A DNA stretch of 8,928 bases, taken from contig JAXHVA010000141.1 of NCBI GenBank assembly GCA_034189035.1, positions 1 to 8,928 on the forward strand, in the 5' to 3' direction. Numbering within the stretch: position 1 is the first letter of the stretch; every line of letters starts with the position of its first letter. This stretch comes from JAUXFK01 sp034189035 (GTDB lineage Bacteria > Desulfobacterota > UBA8473). The notes beneath the pieces are model-generated. The model was not told the DNA's origin. It did not search any database and worked only from the letters and a program-made list of their open reading frames with translations. The position numbers were made by a program, and so were the translations under genes. Positions 1-6,884 of the stretch are shown here, piece after piece.

Positions 1-1
1 T

Positions 2-232
2 GAAGATGATTACCGTGCCAACCTTTCCAAAAAGGGCCAGGGGCCACCGGCTTTTTCAGTTCGGATGGCGCTTTCCGCACTCATCATAAAGGAGCGAATG
101 AGGCTCTTCGATGAAGAGTGTGTCGAGCAGATCCGCGAGAATCCCTATCTGCAGTACTTTTGCGGCATGAAAGAATTCACGACGGATGTGCCCTTTCATC
201 CGACGATGTATGTGCATTTCCGAAAGCTATAA
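2..232 (+). pseudogene. Truncated DUF772-type transposase (IS1182/IS5-like), N-terminal fragment
   Basis: A frame open from the window edge encodes 76 residues and then TAA. The protein reads like the DUF772 N-terminal domain of IS1182/IS5-like transposases: a Lys-Gly-x-Gly-Pro-Pro-Ala-Phe segment, then ALSALIIKERMRLFDEE, then ENPYLQYFCGM, a Pro-Phe-His-Pro stretch and a final VHFRK. In the family the chain runs on for several hundred residues to the DDE catalytic domain. Here similarity ends exactly after HFRK and a stop follows, with no catalytic domain downstream. The 5' end lies outside the window. It is therefore a dead remnant, probably left by deletion or by another insertion near position 228. 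Family assignment is from remembered motifs and is fairly sure; the exact IS group is not. Confidence 0.8.
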
Positions 233-341
233 GGGTGTGTTTTTGTGCCCACCGATCAAAGCCGATATCTCATGTCGGACGAAATGGGGACCCGCAATTA
301 TAGAACTCTGTCTTGACGTTCAAAGAAGCTCTTAACCAATC

Positions 342-391
342 GGTAAAGTGGAGTGGTTAATCCGCTACGCTCCGTAACCACACCGCTTACC
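342..391. repeat. Long imperfect inverted repeat (hairpin)
   Basis: The left arm at 342-359 (GGTAAAGTGGAGTGGTTA) pairs with the right arm at 375-391 (TAACCACACCGCTTACC). There is one bulged A, one A-A mismatch and one possible G-U pair. The inner seven pairs, GTGGTTA with TAACCAC, are perfect. The loop is 15 nt (360-374). No T-run follows on either side, so it is not a standard terminator. It could be an IS end, a structured RNA or a recombination site remnant. The pairing is seen directly; the function is unknown. Confidence 0.6.
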
Positions 392-399
392 TCAAGCAT

Positions 400-416
400 T
401 GCGACACGAAGTCGCA
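400..416. repeat. Short perfect hairpin
   Basis: TGCGAC and GTCGCA form a perfect 6-bp stem around a 5-nt loop (ACGAA), nine bases after the larger hairpin. The following sequence is AT-rich but has no clean T-tract in either direction, so terminator function is only weakly suggested. Confidence 0.4.
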
Positions 417-591
417 TAAGAAATTATATTTAAAGTAATTTAATTCACTTTAGAGTGCTCAGTATGTTCTTACTGATCTCTACGTATGAATCTAAAAAAG
501 GATAAAGAAGAGCGAAAGATTCTACAGACCCTTGATACAATTTTACGACATGAATCGATCAATGTAATGATTTACTCAATAGTGTTGAGAG

Positions 592-621
592 TTGAAGTTA
601 ACCCATTTTATGCGATATATT
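592..621 (+). promoter_or_regulatory. Weak candidate sigma70 promoter before the lipoprotein
   Basis: TTGAAG (592-597) and TATATT (616-621) are separated by 18 nt, giving 4/6 and 5/6 matches to the consensus boxes. The site lies in an AT-rich stretch where such matches arise easily by chance. It is about 180 nt upstream of the lipoprotein start, on the correct strand. Confidence 0.25.
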
Positions 622-753
622 ATCTGTATTTTTAGTAGGTTATATTTTTATTTGGGTCATTTAGATTGTATGCTTTTTTGGAATATCAAATTGCCAAAAT
701 CAAAGACAGAGTTTATGAGACACGGCACTAGGTGGTTTAGGAGGAGGGGAATC

Positions 754-813
754 GTGAGGCGCTTCTCTAACCCGATTAGGTACAGAAAAGAGTGGACGAC
801 ATGCGAAGTATGA
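754..813 (+). CDS. Possible 19-residue leader ORF overlapping the lipoprotein start
   Basis: A very strong purine-rich Shine-Dalgarno block (AGGAGGAGGGG, 739-749) sits just before GTG 754. The short frame that follows is rich in Arg and ends with TGA at 811-813. That stop overlaps ATG 810 of the lipoprotein frame as ATGA and lies nine bases inside the gene if it starts at ATG 801. This arrangement would suit translational coupling. The strong ribosome site has no other obvious user, since it lies more than 50 nt before the lipoprotein start. The peptide resembles nothing I know, and the frame can be extended upstream without a credible start. Real translation is uncertain. Confidence 0.25.
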   Translation: MRRFSNPIRYRKEWTTCEV

Positions 814-1244
814 TAATCATTATGATGGTTTGTTGCTTACTATGTAGCTGTGGGGGAAATCAAAAGGAACGAACGGAAGCAGAACTCTTGAAGTTATACA
901 AAACGTACCATGAACAAAAGAAGTTGGATGGCATGATGAGCTTATTTTATCAAGAGGGCACTCCGGAGTTTATTCTCAAAACGACCAGAGATGATATGCA
1001 AAACTCGTTCAAGTTTACGATCAACACTGCTGAGATCAGCCCAATCGCGCCTGACACGAAAGAAAAGATGATGACTGGCTTTTCTTATCAAGGCAACACC
1101 TTGATCCCGAATTTGGAGCCGCTGAAACAGGTCGAAGTCACATTCGATACCTCAACGCAAAGCGGTTTTATTAAGACTGGGGAAACAATCATGTTTGGGA
1201 AATTGGGGAACACGCACTACTTTATTCTACCAAAGATCAAGTAG
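801..1244 (+). CDS. Small predicted lipoprotein of unknown function
   Basis: The frame encodes 147 residues from ATG 801; GTG 792 and ATG 810 are alternatives. The N-terminus has one Arg, a hydrophobic run rich in Ile, Met, Val and Leu, and then Leu-Cys-Ser-Cys, a good lipobox with Cys17 as the likely lipidated residue, followed by Gly-Gly-Asn. The mature part is soluble and begins with a charged helix-like stretch (residues about 24-45). It then appears mixed alpha/beta with several short strands, like small secreted or periplasmic lipoproteins. I recognise no family. An AAGAG element about nine bases before ATG 801 may serve as a weak ribosome site, while ATG 810 would be coupled to the short upstream frame. 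The gene stands alone between two dead transposases with no operon partner, so it may itself be part of the acquired segment. It is probably an envelope-anchored protein. Confidence 0.7.
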   Translation: MRSMIIIMMVCCLLCSCGGNQKERTEAELLKLYKTYHEQKKLDGMMSLFYQEGTPEFILKTTRDDMQNSFKFTINTAEISPIAPDTKEKMMTGFSYQGNTLIPNLEPLKQVEVTFDTSTQSGFIKTGETIMFGKLGNTHYFILPKIK

Positions 1245-1474
1245 CGTGACTAATCAGCAGAAGCTCGTAAGGAAATAAGGGGCGGGGTGGAAAAAGTGCA
1301 TTAGGAAAGGTAACAGTTTAGTCCTTTCAAGAAAAGATCCAGATGAGTAATTGGTTTCAGATAAAGCAGTGAGGCATGTATTTCAACTTCCGGCATGAAT
1401 AGTTAGAGAGAATGATCATTTGATTCATCACTACTTATTTGAGAAGAGAGTTATGCACAAAACGGAGGGGGCTT
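1245..1474. other. Gap between lipoprotein and IS66 remnant
   Basis: No gene is seen. It contains a 6-bp hairpin (GAAAGG 1305-1310 with CCTTTC 1323-1328) without a T-tract and a 10-bp palindrome AATGATCATT (1411-1420). The right part may include the terminal sequence of the IS66 element, but no end repeat could be identified. Confidence 0.4.
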
Positions 1475-2290
1475 TCAGGAGGAGTCGTTGTACAATACAG
1501 CTTGTGCTGTAGCGGTATCAGATAGAAAGAGGGTTTTGAAGAATGTCAGAGGATGGTTGCCCTGACGTTTGGCAGTGAGCAGTAAGCTGGGCAGCACACT
1601 ATGAAAATATGAGCCTGCTGGTGATCGAGTGCCAAAGCAGACCTTCCTAAAGATCACCAATGGCCTGAGGGATTGCTCGGCCTGATTGTTGGTGGGTTCG
1701 ACATCGGGATAATCTAGGAAGGTGAACAATAGATCATGTTCTCTTGTTGAGTTGGTTAGCCTTTGTCTCAACCCTTCAGCTGCGTTATCTAAAAGCGATT
1801 TTTTCATATCGCCTTTAACTGACGGTAAAGTTTCCTTTTGTATTCACCGGCCTTTTGCCATTGCGAATGGCAGCTGTTAACCCTCTTGGCTATCGTGCAA
1901 GCTTCCTTGAACAAAGCCACTATTTGATCGCAAAAATCAATTGCCCAAGGATCATGGAACTGCTCTTGGCGTAGCATGATTTCCTTTTTGACCTCTTTGG
2001 CTTTTCGTATCAAGTGCGCCAGACAGGATTGACGTGCCTCAGGGTTTACGCCGTTGTAAGCTGCGTAGCCATCAGCAATAAGTACCCCATCAAATTTTTC
2101 ACCGAAGATATTCTGGGCCACCTCTTTTGAGCGGTGTCGGTCAATATGGAAAAAGGCCAACTGTTTATTGCCACCATATCAAAGATGATGGCCAATACCA
2201 TCCTGACGCCAGGAGGTTTCATCTGCATGAACAACTGCCGAGGCACGTAGTTTTTCTTTGGTATCCTCGTAAAGCAAAAAAATGCCTCAA
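1475..2290 (-). pseudogene. IS66 family transposase (TnpC), degraded C-terminal part
   Basis: Read on the minus strand, the fragment gives the IS66 DDE transposase core and C-terminus. The first catalytic Asp is in HADETSWRQDG (codon 2221-2223), the second in IADGYAAYNG (2071-2073), and the Glu in TNNQAEQSLRP (1676-1678). These are followed by the typical FRKVCFGTRSPAGS segment and the tail ending VLYNDSS. The gene is broken in several ways. A TGA at 2179-2181 sits where the context suggests Trp (TGG). A frameshift at about 1804-1808 next to a T6 run splits the DDE domain from the C-terminal part. Another shift near the 7-base A run at 2276-2282 breaks the upstream end. Everything N-terminal of about ten residues before HADE is missing, as are the TnpA and TnpB genes normally beside it. 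It cannot make an active enzyme. No clear terminal repeats or target duplications were found. Confidence 0.9.
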
Positions 2291-2299
2291 GGTCCAAAA

Positions 2300-2745
2300 A
2301 TACCTTTAATGGTTATTGATTTCGCTCTGAAACATTATGTGTAACGTCTTGATTTTGAAAAATAAGAGAACAGAGCGTTCAATTAATTCCTGATAATGCT
2401 ATCCGTTTAATAATTAAAACGAAATTTCTTTTATTCGGAGTTAACTCAATAGTCATTATACCTTTTTTATCAGAAACAACTAAACTGTTACTTGAAGCTA
2501 TATAGGATAAAAAGGGACATCTATGATATTTACTTTACTCTCCGGGCTCTATCTGATATGTATTAACCTTCCAAAAAAATCGAGTATAGATTCGCCCGGT
2601 GCACAGTCGAGGCCCATAATATATCCCCACTATAGGTGTAGTAAGTCCAAGGTAATCCCCCACATTTTTACCATAAAAGAGGCTATGAATTCATTTAGAG
2701 CTATTAATCTCCAGGGACAACACAGATCTATAAAGAGGAGGAGCT
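2300..2745. other. Gene-free upstream region of the dipeptidase-decarboxylase cluster
   Basis: AT-rich and without a recognisable gene. A 7-bp inverted repeat (CGCTCTG 2323-2329, CAGAGCG 2371-2377) lies beside the truncated end of the IS66 remnant. An 83-codon frame from ATG 2523 to 2774 has a fair AAGGG site before it, but its product looks like translated noncoding DNA and it overlaps the leader ORF. The promoter of the downstream cluster should be here, yet I see no convincing pair of -35 and -10 boxes and no riboswitch class that I recognise. Confidence 0.5.
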
Positions 2746-2781
2746 ATGGCAAGGATGAATATAAAGTTGAATAATACATAG
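2746..2781 (+). CDS. 11-residue leader peptide ORF ahead of the dipeptidase
   Basis: ATG 2746 is preceded by a near-perfect Shine-Dalgarno (GAGGAGGAG at 2735-2743) at good spacing, better than that of most genes here. It opens a frame for MARMNIKLNNT that stops with TAG at 2779-2781. The stop directly abuts the next Shine-Dalgarno (AGGAGG, 2782-2787) of the dipeptidase. Ribosomes ending the short frame would stand on the dipeptidase ribosome site, so coupling or a leader-peptide control is possible. It could also be the remnant of a longer gene. The ribosome site is seen; translation is inferred. Confidence 0.45.
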   Translation: MARMNIKLNNT

Positions 2782-2792
2782 AGGAGGTTCAA
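2782..2792 (+). promoter_or_regulatory. Strong Shine-Dalgarno of the dipeptidase, possible sRNA target
   Basis: AGGAGG at 2782-2787 lies six bases before ATG 2794 and fixes the start there, which also puts the catalytic Cys at residue 2. The 11 bases AGGAGGTTCAA are perfectly complementary to TTGAACCTCCT at 8729-8739, inside a predicted short transcript downstream of the cluster. Six of the eleven are the ribosome-binding core and are therefore not independent evidence. Confidence 0.7.
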
Positions 2793-2793
2793 A

Positions 2794-4482
2794 ATGTGTA
2801 CAACAATGATAGTCACTAAAGGTGCAACCATCGATGGCTCAATCATAGTAGCCCATTCAGACGATGATGAATTAGGGGATCAGCGGATAATTCAGGTGCC
2901 GGCACAAAATCATCGGGCAAGCTCAACCAGAAAAATATTTAAAGAACATTACAGGTATCCCCGTTTAGTCTCTAATGACCGCGGCCCCAATTATAAAGCC
3001 CCTCCGCATGAGCCACCATACAAGGAAACTGAAGCAATTGGTGAAATTCCACAGGTTGAATATACGTATGCTTATTTTGATGGCAACTATGGAATAATGA
3101 ATGAACATAATTTAATGATGGGTGAGTGTACGAACGGAGCAAAGTTTCAACCGGAAGCCCTGTCTGAAGAAGTTGCTGACAAATTAAGTAAGCACAGACG
3201 AATAATGTATAGCCAGGAACTTTCTCGTATAGCATTGGAGAGATGTAAAACAGCTCGCGAAGCAATTGAGCTGATGGGTGATCTGATTGAGCAGTATGGC
3301 TATTATTCAACCGGTGAAACTCTTCTGGTAGCAGATGAAGATGAAGCCTGGGTATTTGAAATGTGTGCTTTGCCAGATGAACAGTACCACTCTGTTTGGG
3401 TTGCTAAGCAGGTACCGGATGGCGATTTTTTTGTAGCGGCTAATGAATTCAGGATTCGTGAAGTTAAGCCTGATGCTGATGACATCTTATATTCAAAATT
3501 TCTTTTTCCAGGGCTCGAAAAAGTAGGTTGGTGGAACAAAGAGGACGGTATTCTGGATTGGCTGCCAGCAGTCAGTGATGGAGAGTATAATCATCCATAT
3601 TATTCATTACGCAGAGTGTGGCGTGTACTCGACAGGGTAAATCCCGACTTAGCATTGAGCCCATGGGTTAAAGATGGTTTTACAAAAGACTACCCATTCT
3701 CGATTAAACCAAATCGTAAACTGGATCTCAAAAAAGTATTTTCATTATACAGGGACCATTATGAAGGTACAGGGTTTGATTTAACAAAAGGTGTTGCTGC
3801 TGGCCCGTATAATGATCCTCACAGGTTTGTTGGCCCATACGATGGGAACCAAAATAACATAACCGAAGATAAGAAGTTCTACGGTGCATGGGAACGATCT
3901 ATTTCAGTCTTTTACCAGGGATATACTTTCGTTAACCAGGTTCGGCCCAATGCGCCTGAGCCAACAAAAGGTATTGTATGGTTTGGCCCCGATGTTTCAT
4001 ACACAACATGTTTCGTACCTTTACCAGTTAAGATAAATGAATTGCCAAAGGCCTATCAAACCGGAAGCCCTCAAAAGCTGGATAATGAATCAGCATGGTG
4101 GGCATTCGATTTTGTTAATACCCTTTCCCGGTTGAATTTCAAGCGTATAACAGAGGTGGATATCAAACCTCTGCAGGAAGAACTCGAAGATATGGAAATA
4201 AAAAAGGTAGAGTTGTGGGATGAAACTGCAAAAAAATACTCAGAACGAGAAGCAATAGAAAACATCACAGCAGAGTGTATAGAAAACTCGAAAGAGGTTC
4301 TCAATAAATGGTGGGGCTTGTCAAATACGTTAATCGTTAAATATTCTGATGGTTATATAAACCTGCCAGATCAAGATGCAGCTATAGACGTCGGTTATTC
4401 TGCAGAATGGTTGAGCTATACCAACTATAAAGAAGGCCCAACGAGTTATGATATGAGACTTTCTTCTGAAACGGAAAAATAG
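2794..4482 (+). CDS. Family C69 dipeptidase (PepD-like, N-terminal nucleophile hydrolase)
   Basis: The 562-residue product starts Met-Cys-Thr-Thr, the signature of peptidase family C69. Removal of Met exposes Cys2 as the catalytic nucleophile of an Ntn-hydrolase fold, and these enzymes cleave dipeptides. The opening is typical: Thr-Lys-Gly-Ala-Thr-x-Asp-Gly-Ser, followed by an acidic HSDDDELGDQR stretch. Further conserved parts are EHNLMMGECTN (about residues 103-113) and GYYSTGETLLVADEDEAWVF (from residue 169). There is no signal peptide, so it should act in the cytoplasm. The length is at the long end but normal for the family, and the frame is intact, unlike both downstream genes. It is the first large gene of a tight cluster, 12 nt before the decarboxylase. 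It may supply free amino acids from peptides for decarboxylation; that link is inference from position only. Exact peptide preference cannot be read from sequence. Confidence 0.92.
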   Translation: MCTTMIVTKGATIDGSIIVAHSDDDELGDQRIIQVPAQNHRASSTRKIFKEHYRYPRLVSNDRGPNYKAPPHEPPYKETEAIGEIPQVEYTYAYFDGNYGIMNEHNLMMGECTNGAKFQPEALSEEVADKLSKHRRIMYSQELSRIALERCKTAREAIELMGDLIEQYGYYSTGETLLVADEDEAWVFEMCALPDEQYHSVWVAKQVPDGDFFVAANEFRIREVKPDADDILYSKFLFPGLEKVGWWNKEDGILDWLPAVSDGEYNHPYYSLRRVWRVLDRVNPDLALSPWVKDGFTKDYPFSIKPNRKLDLKKVFSLYRDHYEGTGFDLTKGVAAGPYNDPHRFVGPYDGNQNNITEDKKFYGAWERSISVFYQGYTFVNQVRPNAPEPTKGIVWFGPDVSYTTCFVPLPVKINELPKAYQTGSPQKLDNESAWWAFDFVNTLSRLNFKRITEVDIKPLQEELEDMEIKKVELWDETAKKYSEREAIENITAECIENSKEVLNKWWGLSNTLIVKYSDGYINLPDQDAAIDVGYSAEWLSYTNYKEGPTSYDMRLSSETEK

Positions 4483-4494
4483 GAGAAGGAGAAG

Positions 4495-5025
4495 ATGATG
4501 ATGAAAAAAGTTGATAAATCATCCTGGCCAATATTGATAGTCTCTAATCAGCTAAATGCTGAAAATGCAGAGGGGAACTGGATGAGAGAAATAATACACA
4601 ATCTTACCACAGTCCAGGGGTGCAGTGTTATTCCTTCATACTCTATAAGGGATGCAATAGAAATAGTTCTTTCTCGTGAAGATTTAGGGGCTGTTGTTTT
4701 CGATTGGAAAATGGTTGAGATATTCAAACCAACAAACAAGATAAAATTGCTAACCGCAAAGTATGAAGAAAAAGATCTGAATGAAAAATTTCTGGAAATT
4801 ATCAAGGAAAGGAATAGAACAATTCCAATTTTGATAATGACAGAAAGAACCTCTGTTGAAGATTTTTCAGATGAAGTTTTATCTAAGATTAACGGATTAA
4901 TTTGGAAACTATCCGATACTTCGGATTTCCTTGCAGGGCGAATTGAAAAACATGTGATTGAATATTCCGATAAAGTGTTGCCTCCGTTTTTTAGTGAGCT
5001 GGTTCATTATGTTAATGAAATATAA
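4495..5025 (+). CDS. Orn/Lys/Arg decarboxylase N-terminal wing domain, cut off by a frameshift
   Basis: This 176-residue frame matches the flavodoxin/receiver-like wing domain at the N-terminus of inducible Orn/Lys/Arg decarboxylases. ILIVSNQ opens the first strand, VVFDWK ends the next unit, PILIMTER follows, then the linker DTSDFLAGRI and VLPPFFSELVHYVNE. The linker closely parallels the one I remember from E. coli AdiA. In the family the chain continues directly into the PLP domain. Here it meets TAA at 5023-5025, and the continuation lies in the +1 frame once A5020 is skipped. The Shine-Dalgarno AAGGAG (4486-4491) fits ATG 4498 or 4501 better than 4495. The dipeptidase stop is 12 nt upstream. 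In intact enzymes this domain helps assemble the dimers and decamers. Alone it has no catalytic residues. It is either half of a broken gene, a split subunit, or a sequencing artefact. Confidence 0.8.
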   Translation: MMMKKVDKSSWPILIVSNQLNAENAEGNWMREIIHNLTTVQGCSVIPSYSIRDAIEIVLSREDLGAVVFDWKMVEIFKPTNKIKLLTAKYEEKDLNEKFLEIIKERNRTIPILIMTERTSVEDFSDEVLSKINGLIWKLSDTSDFLAGRIEKHVIEYSDKVLPPFFSELVHYVNEI

Positions 5026-6871
5026 ATACGCATGGCACACTCCAGGTCATATGGGAGGTGAAGGATTCCTTAAAAGCCCTTCTGGTACAGCATTCCACAA
5101 GTTTTTTGGTGAGGATGTTCTCCGTGCCGATTTATCCATTTCAGTACCAGAGCTTGGTTCACTTTTAGATCATAGTGGAGTTACAGGAGAAGCAGAAAAA
5201 TATTCGGCAAAAGTATTTGGTGCTGACCAGACCTTTTACGTGTTGAATGGAACTTCAACTGCAAATCAGATTATCTGGCGAAGTAAAATATCTCCCAAAG
5301 AGCATACACTTGTCGATAGAAATTGCCATAAGTCATTGAACTATGCGATGGTTATAACCGATGCAAAACCACAGTACATGGTTCCACTGAGAAACAAACT
5401 GGGAATAATCGGCCCTGTTGATTTCAGCACGTTTGGGGACGTTAAATGTCCGGAACTGATTAAAATGTCGGCACTAACAAATTCCACATACGACGGTGTT
5501 TGTTATAATACTGAATATGTAAAGAATAAACTATATGAGCATTTTAATAACCTTACGGCCTTGCATTTTGATGAAGCCTGGTATGCGTATGCCAAGTTTC
5601 ATCCGATATACAAAAAACATTTTGGAATGGAGTTACCTGCACAGGATATTCCAGTTTTCTGTTCGCAATCTACACATAAACTATTAACAGCATTTTCACA
5701 GGCATCAATGCTGCATATAAAGCTGCCAAAAACAATAGCAACAGAAACAGAGAAAAAGAGATTTCACGATCTGTTTAATGAATCATATATGATGCATGGT
5801 TCAACTTCACCACAATATAACATGGTAGCCTCATTAGAAGTTGCAACGAAAATGATGGAAGACAATGGTGAACAATCGTTTCGGGATACGATCGAGGAAG
5901 CTGTTGAACTCCGGAAAAAAATTGTTACGCTTAAAAATGATTATGAGAATGAGAAAAACCCGGAACAAGAAAAAAAATGGTTCTTTGGTATCTGGCAGCC
6001 AACAAGTATCGAACAATTTGATACGGAAGAACTCATTCATAACCAGAAGCTATGGGTAATAAAGAAAGAAGACAAAGACGAATGGCATGGATTTGATGTT
6101 GATGATGACTATGCGATGCTCGATCCGATTAAATTAACATTTACTTGCCCGGGAATAAACATAGAAGGTGATTTTGAAGAAACAGGAATTCCTGCGGCAA
6201 TTGTTACAAACTACTTGATTGATAAAGGAATAGTCTGCGAGAAGAGTGATTACTACTCATGGCTATTGCTTAATTCCCTTGGTACTACAAAGGGAAAGCA
6301 GGGGACACTTTTAGCAGAGCTATTGAAATTTAAAGAGCTTTACGATGGAGAAGCACTCCTTGAGGATGTATTCCCCGGTCTGGTTGCCCAATACCCTGAT
6401 AAGTATAAAGGGCTAAGCTTAAGACAACATTGCCAGAAGATGCATGAATTTATTAAGAAAGGCAATGAAACCGATGACATGCTTAAAATGATGGATGACG
6501 CATATAATGAAAGACCGGAACAAAAATATACACCTGCTGAAGCATACCGAAAAGTGGTTAAAGGAGAAGTTGAACGTGTAGAATTAAGAGAGATTAAGAA
6601 TGGTTCGTCCCGCATTGCCGGTGTTATGCTGGTGCCATATCCTCCGGGAATACCAATTGCAATGGGGGGGGAACTTATAGGTTCCAATTCAGGTATCCTT
6701 GACTATTTATTGCTAAGAGAAAAATTCGAAAATGAATTCCCGGGTTATGAAAGCGATATCCATGGTATAGAGAGAATCGAACCGGATAATGATGGAATGA
6801 AGTATTTTCAGACTTTTGTGATAAAATCAAATTACCACATAAAGAGCAGCCACGAATTTAAAAAGTATTAA
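5009..6871 (+). CDS. AdiA-like Orn/Lys/Arg decarboxylase catalytic core (fold-type I PLP enzyme)
   Basis: From ATG 5009 (or 5015) the frame gives 620 residues with the full catalytic and C-terminal domains. HTPGHMGG is at about residue 10. LGSLLDHSG and VDRNCHKSLNYAMV follow, then TYDGVCYN, HFDEAWYAYAKFHPIY with the PLP Asp (codon 5570-5572), and STHKLLTAFSQAS with the PLP Lys (5678-5680, about residue 224). WHGF, MLDPIKLTFTCPG and VPYPPGIP close the series. DGVCYN, HFDEAWY and MVPxRN resemble the arginine enzyme AdiA more than CadA/LdcC, so arginine to agmatine is the best guess; lysine is not excluded. The protein is cytoplasmic. Joined to the wing domain it would be about 790 residues, near the family length. 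No ribosome site precedes ATG 5009, so separate translation would need coupling to the overlapping upstream frame. The frame can be extended back to 4958, but those residues do not match the family. Confidence 0.88.
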   Translation: MLMKYKYAWHTPGHMGGEGFLKSPSGTAFHKFFGEDVLRADLSISVPELGSLLDHSGVTGEAEKYSAKVFGADQTFYVLNGTSTANQIIWRSKISPKEHTLVDRNCHKSLNYAMVITDAKPQYMVPLRNKLGIIGPVDFSTFGDVKCPELIKMSALTNSTYDGVCYNTEYVKNKLYEHFNNLTALHFDEAWYAYAKFHPIYKKHFGMELPAQDIPVFCSQSTHKLLTAFSQASMLHIKLPKTIATETEKKRFHDLFNESYMMHGSTSPQYNMVASLEVATKMMEDNGEQSFRDTIEEAVELRKKIVTLKNDYENEKNPEQEKKWFFGIWQPTSIEQFDTEELIHNQKLWVIKKEDKDEWHGFDVDDDYAMLDPIKLTFTCPGINIEGDFEETGIPAAIVTNYLIDKGIVCEKSDYYSWLLLNSLGTTKGKQGTLLAELLKFKELYDGEALLEDVFPGLVAQYPDKYKGLSLRQHCQKMHEFIKKGNETDDMLKMMDDAYNERPEQKYTPAEAYRKVVKGEVERVELREIKNGSSRIAGVMLVPYPPGIPIAMGGELIGSNSGILDYLLLREKFENEFPGYESDIHGIERIEPDNDGMKYFQTFVIKSNYHIKSSHEFKKY

Positions 6872-6884
6872 ATATGGAGAGGTT

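Larger units (their letters stand above)
233..591. other. Gene-free gap with hairpins
   Basis: No convincing gene is seen on either strand. The left 70 bases after the transposase stop have the same higher GC as the transposase and may be more IS debris. The middle holds a long imperfect hairpin and a short perfect one, listed separately. From about 417 the sequence becomes strongly AT-rich. A 49-codon frame from ATG 486 to TAG 633-635 lies here but has no ribosome binding site and no recognisable product. Confidence 0.6.

Noticed and set aside
342..391. Hairpin considered as an integron attC site
   Set aside because: The inverted arms look suggestive, but the flanks lack the paired RYYYAAC and GTTRRRY core sites and no integrase or cassette array is seen.
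486..635. 49-codon frame from ATG 486
   Set aside because: No ribosome site, AT-driven composition and no recognisable product.
592..813. 73-codon frame starting at TTG 592
   Set aside because: The start has no ribosome site and the product looks like translated noncoding DNA; only its last 20 codons, with a strong internal ribosome site, were kept as a low-confidence leader ORF.
2323..2377. 7-bp inverted repeat CGCTCTG/CAGAGCG as an IS end or operator
   Set aside because: The arms are short and far apart (41 nt), with no extension of pairing; likely chance.
2530..2745. Riboswitch upstream of the cluster, for example lysine or guanidine type
   Set aside because: Only 4-bp local stems were found and none of the conserved cores I know.
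2523..2774. 83-codon frame upstream of the dipeptidase
   Set aside because: It has a fair ribosome site, but the composition is atypical, it matches no family and it overlaps the better supported leader ORF.
5010..5030. Programmed +1 frameshift joining the two decarboxylase halves
   Set aside because: The codon context (ATA then TAA) is unlike the CTT-TGA site of prfB and no upstream Shine-Dalgarno-like stimulator is present; with similar breaks in the next gene, mutation or sequencing error is more economical. It is kept only as one option in the findings.
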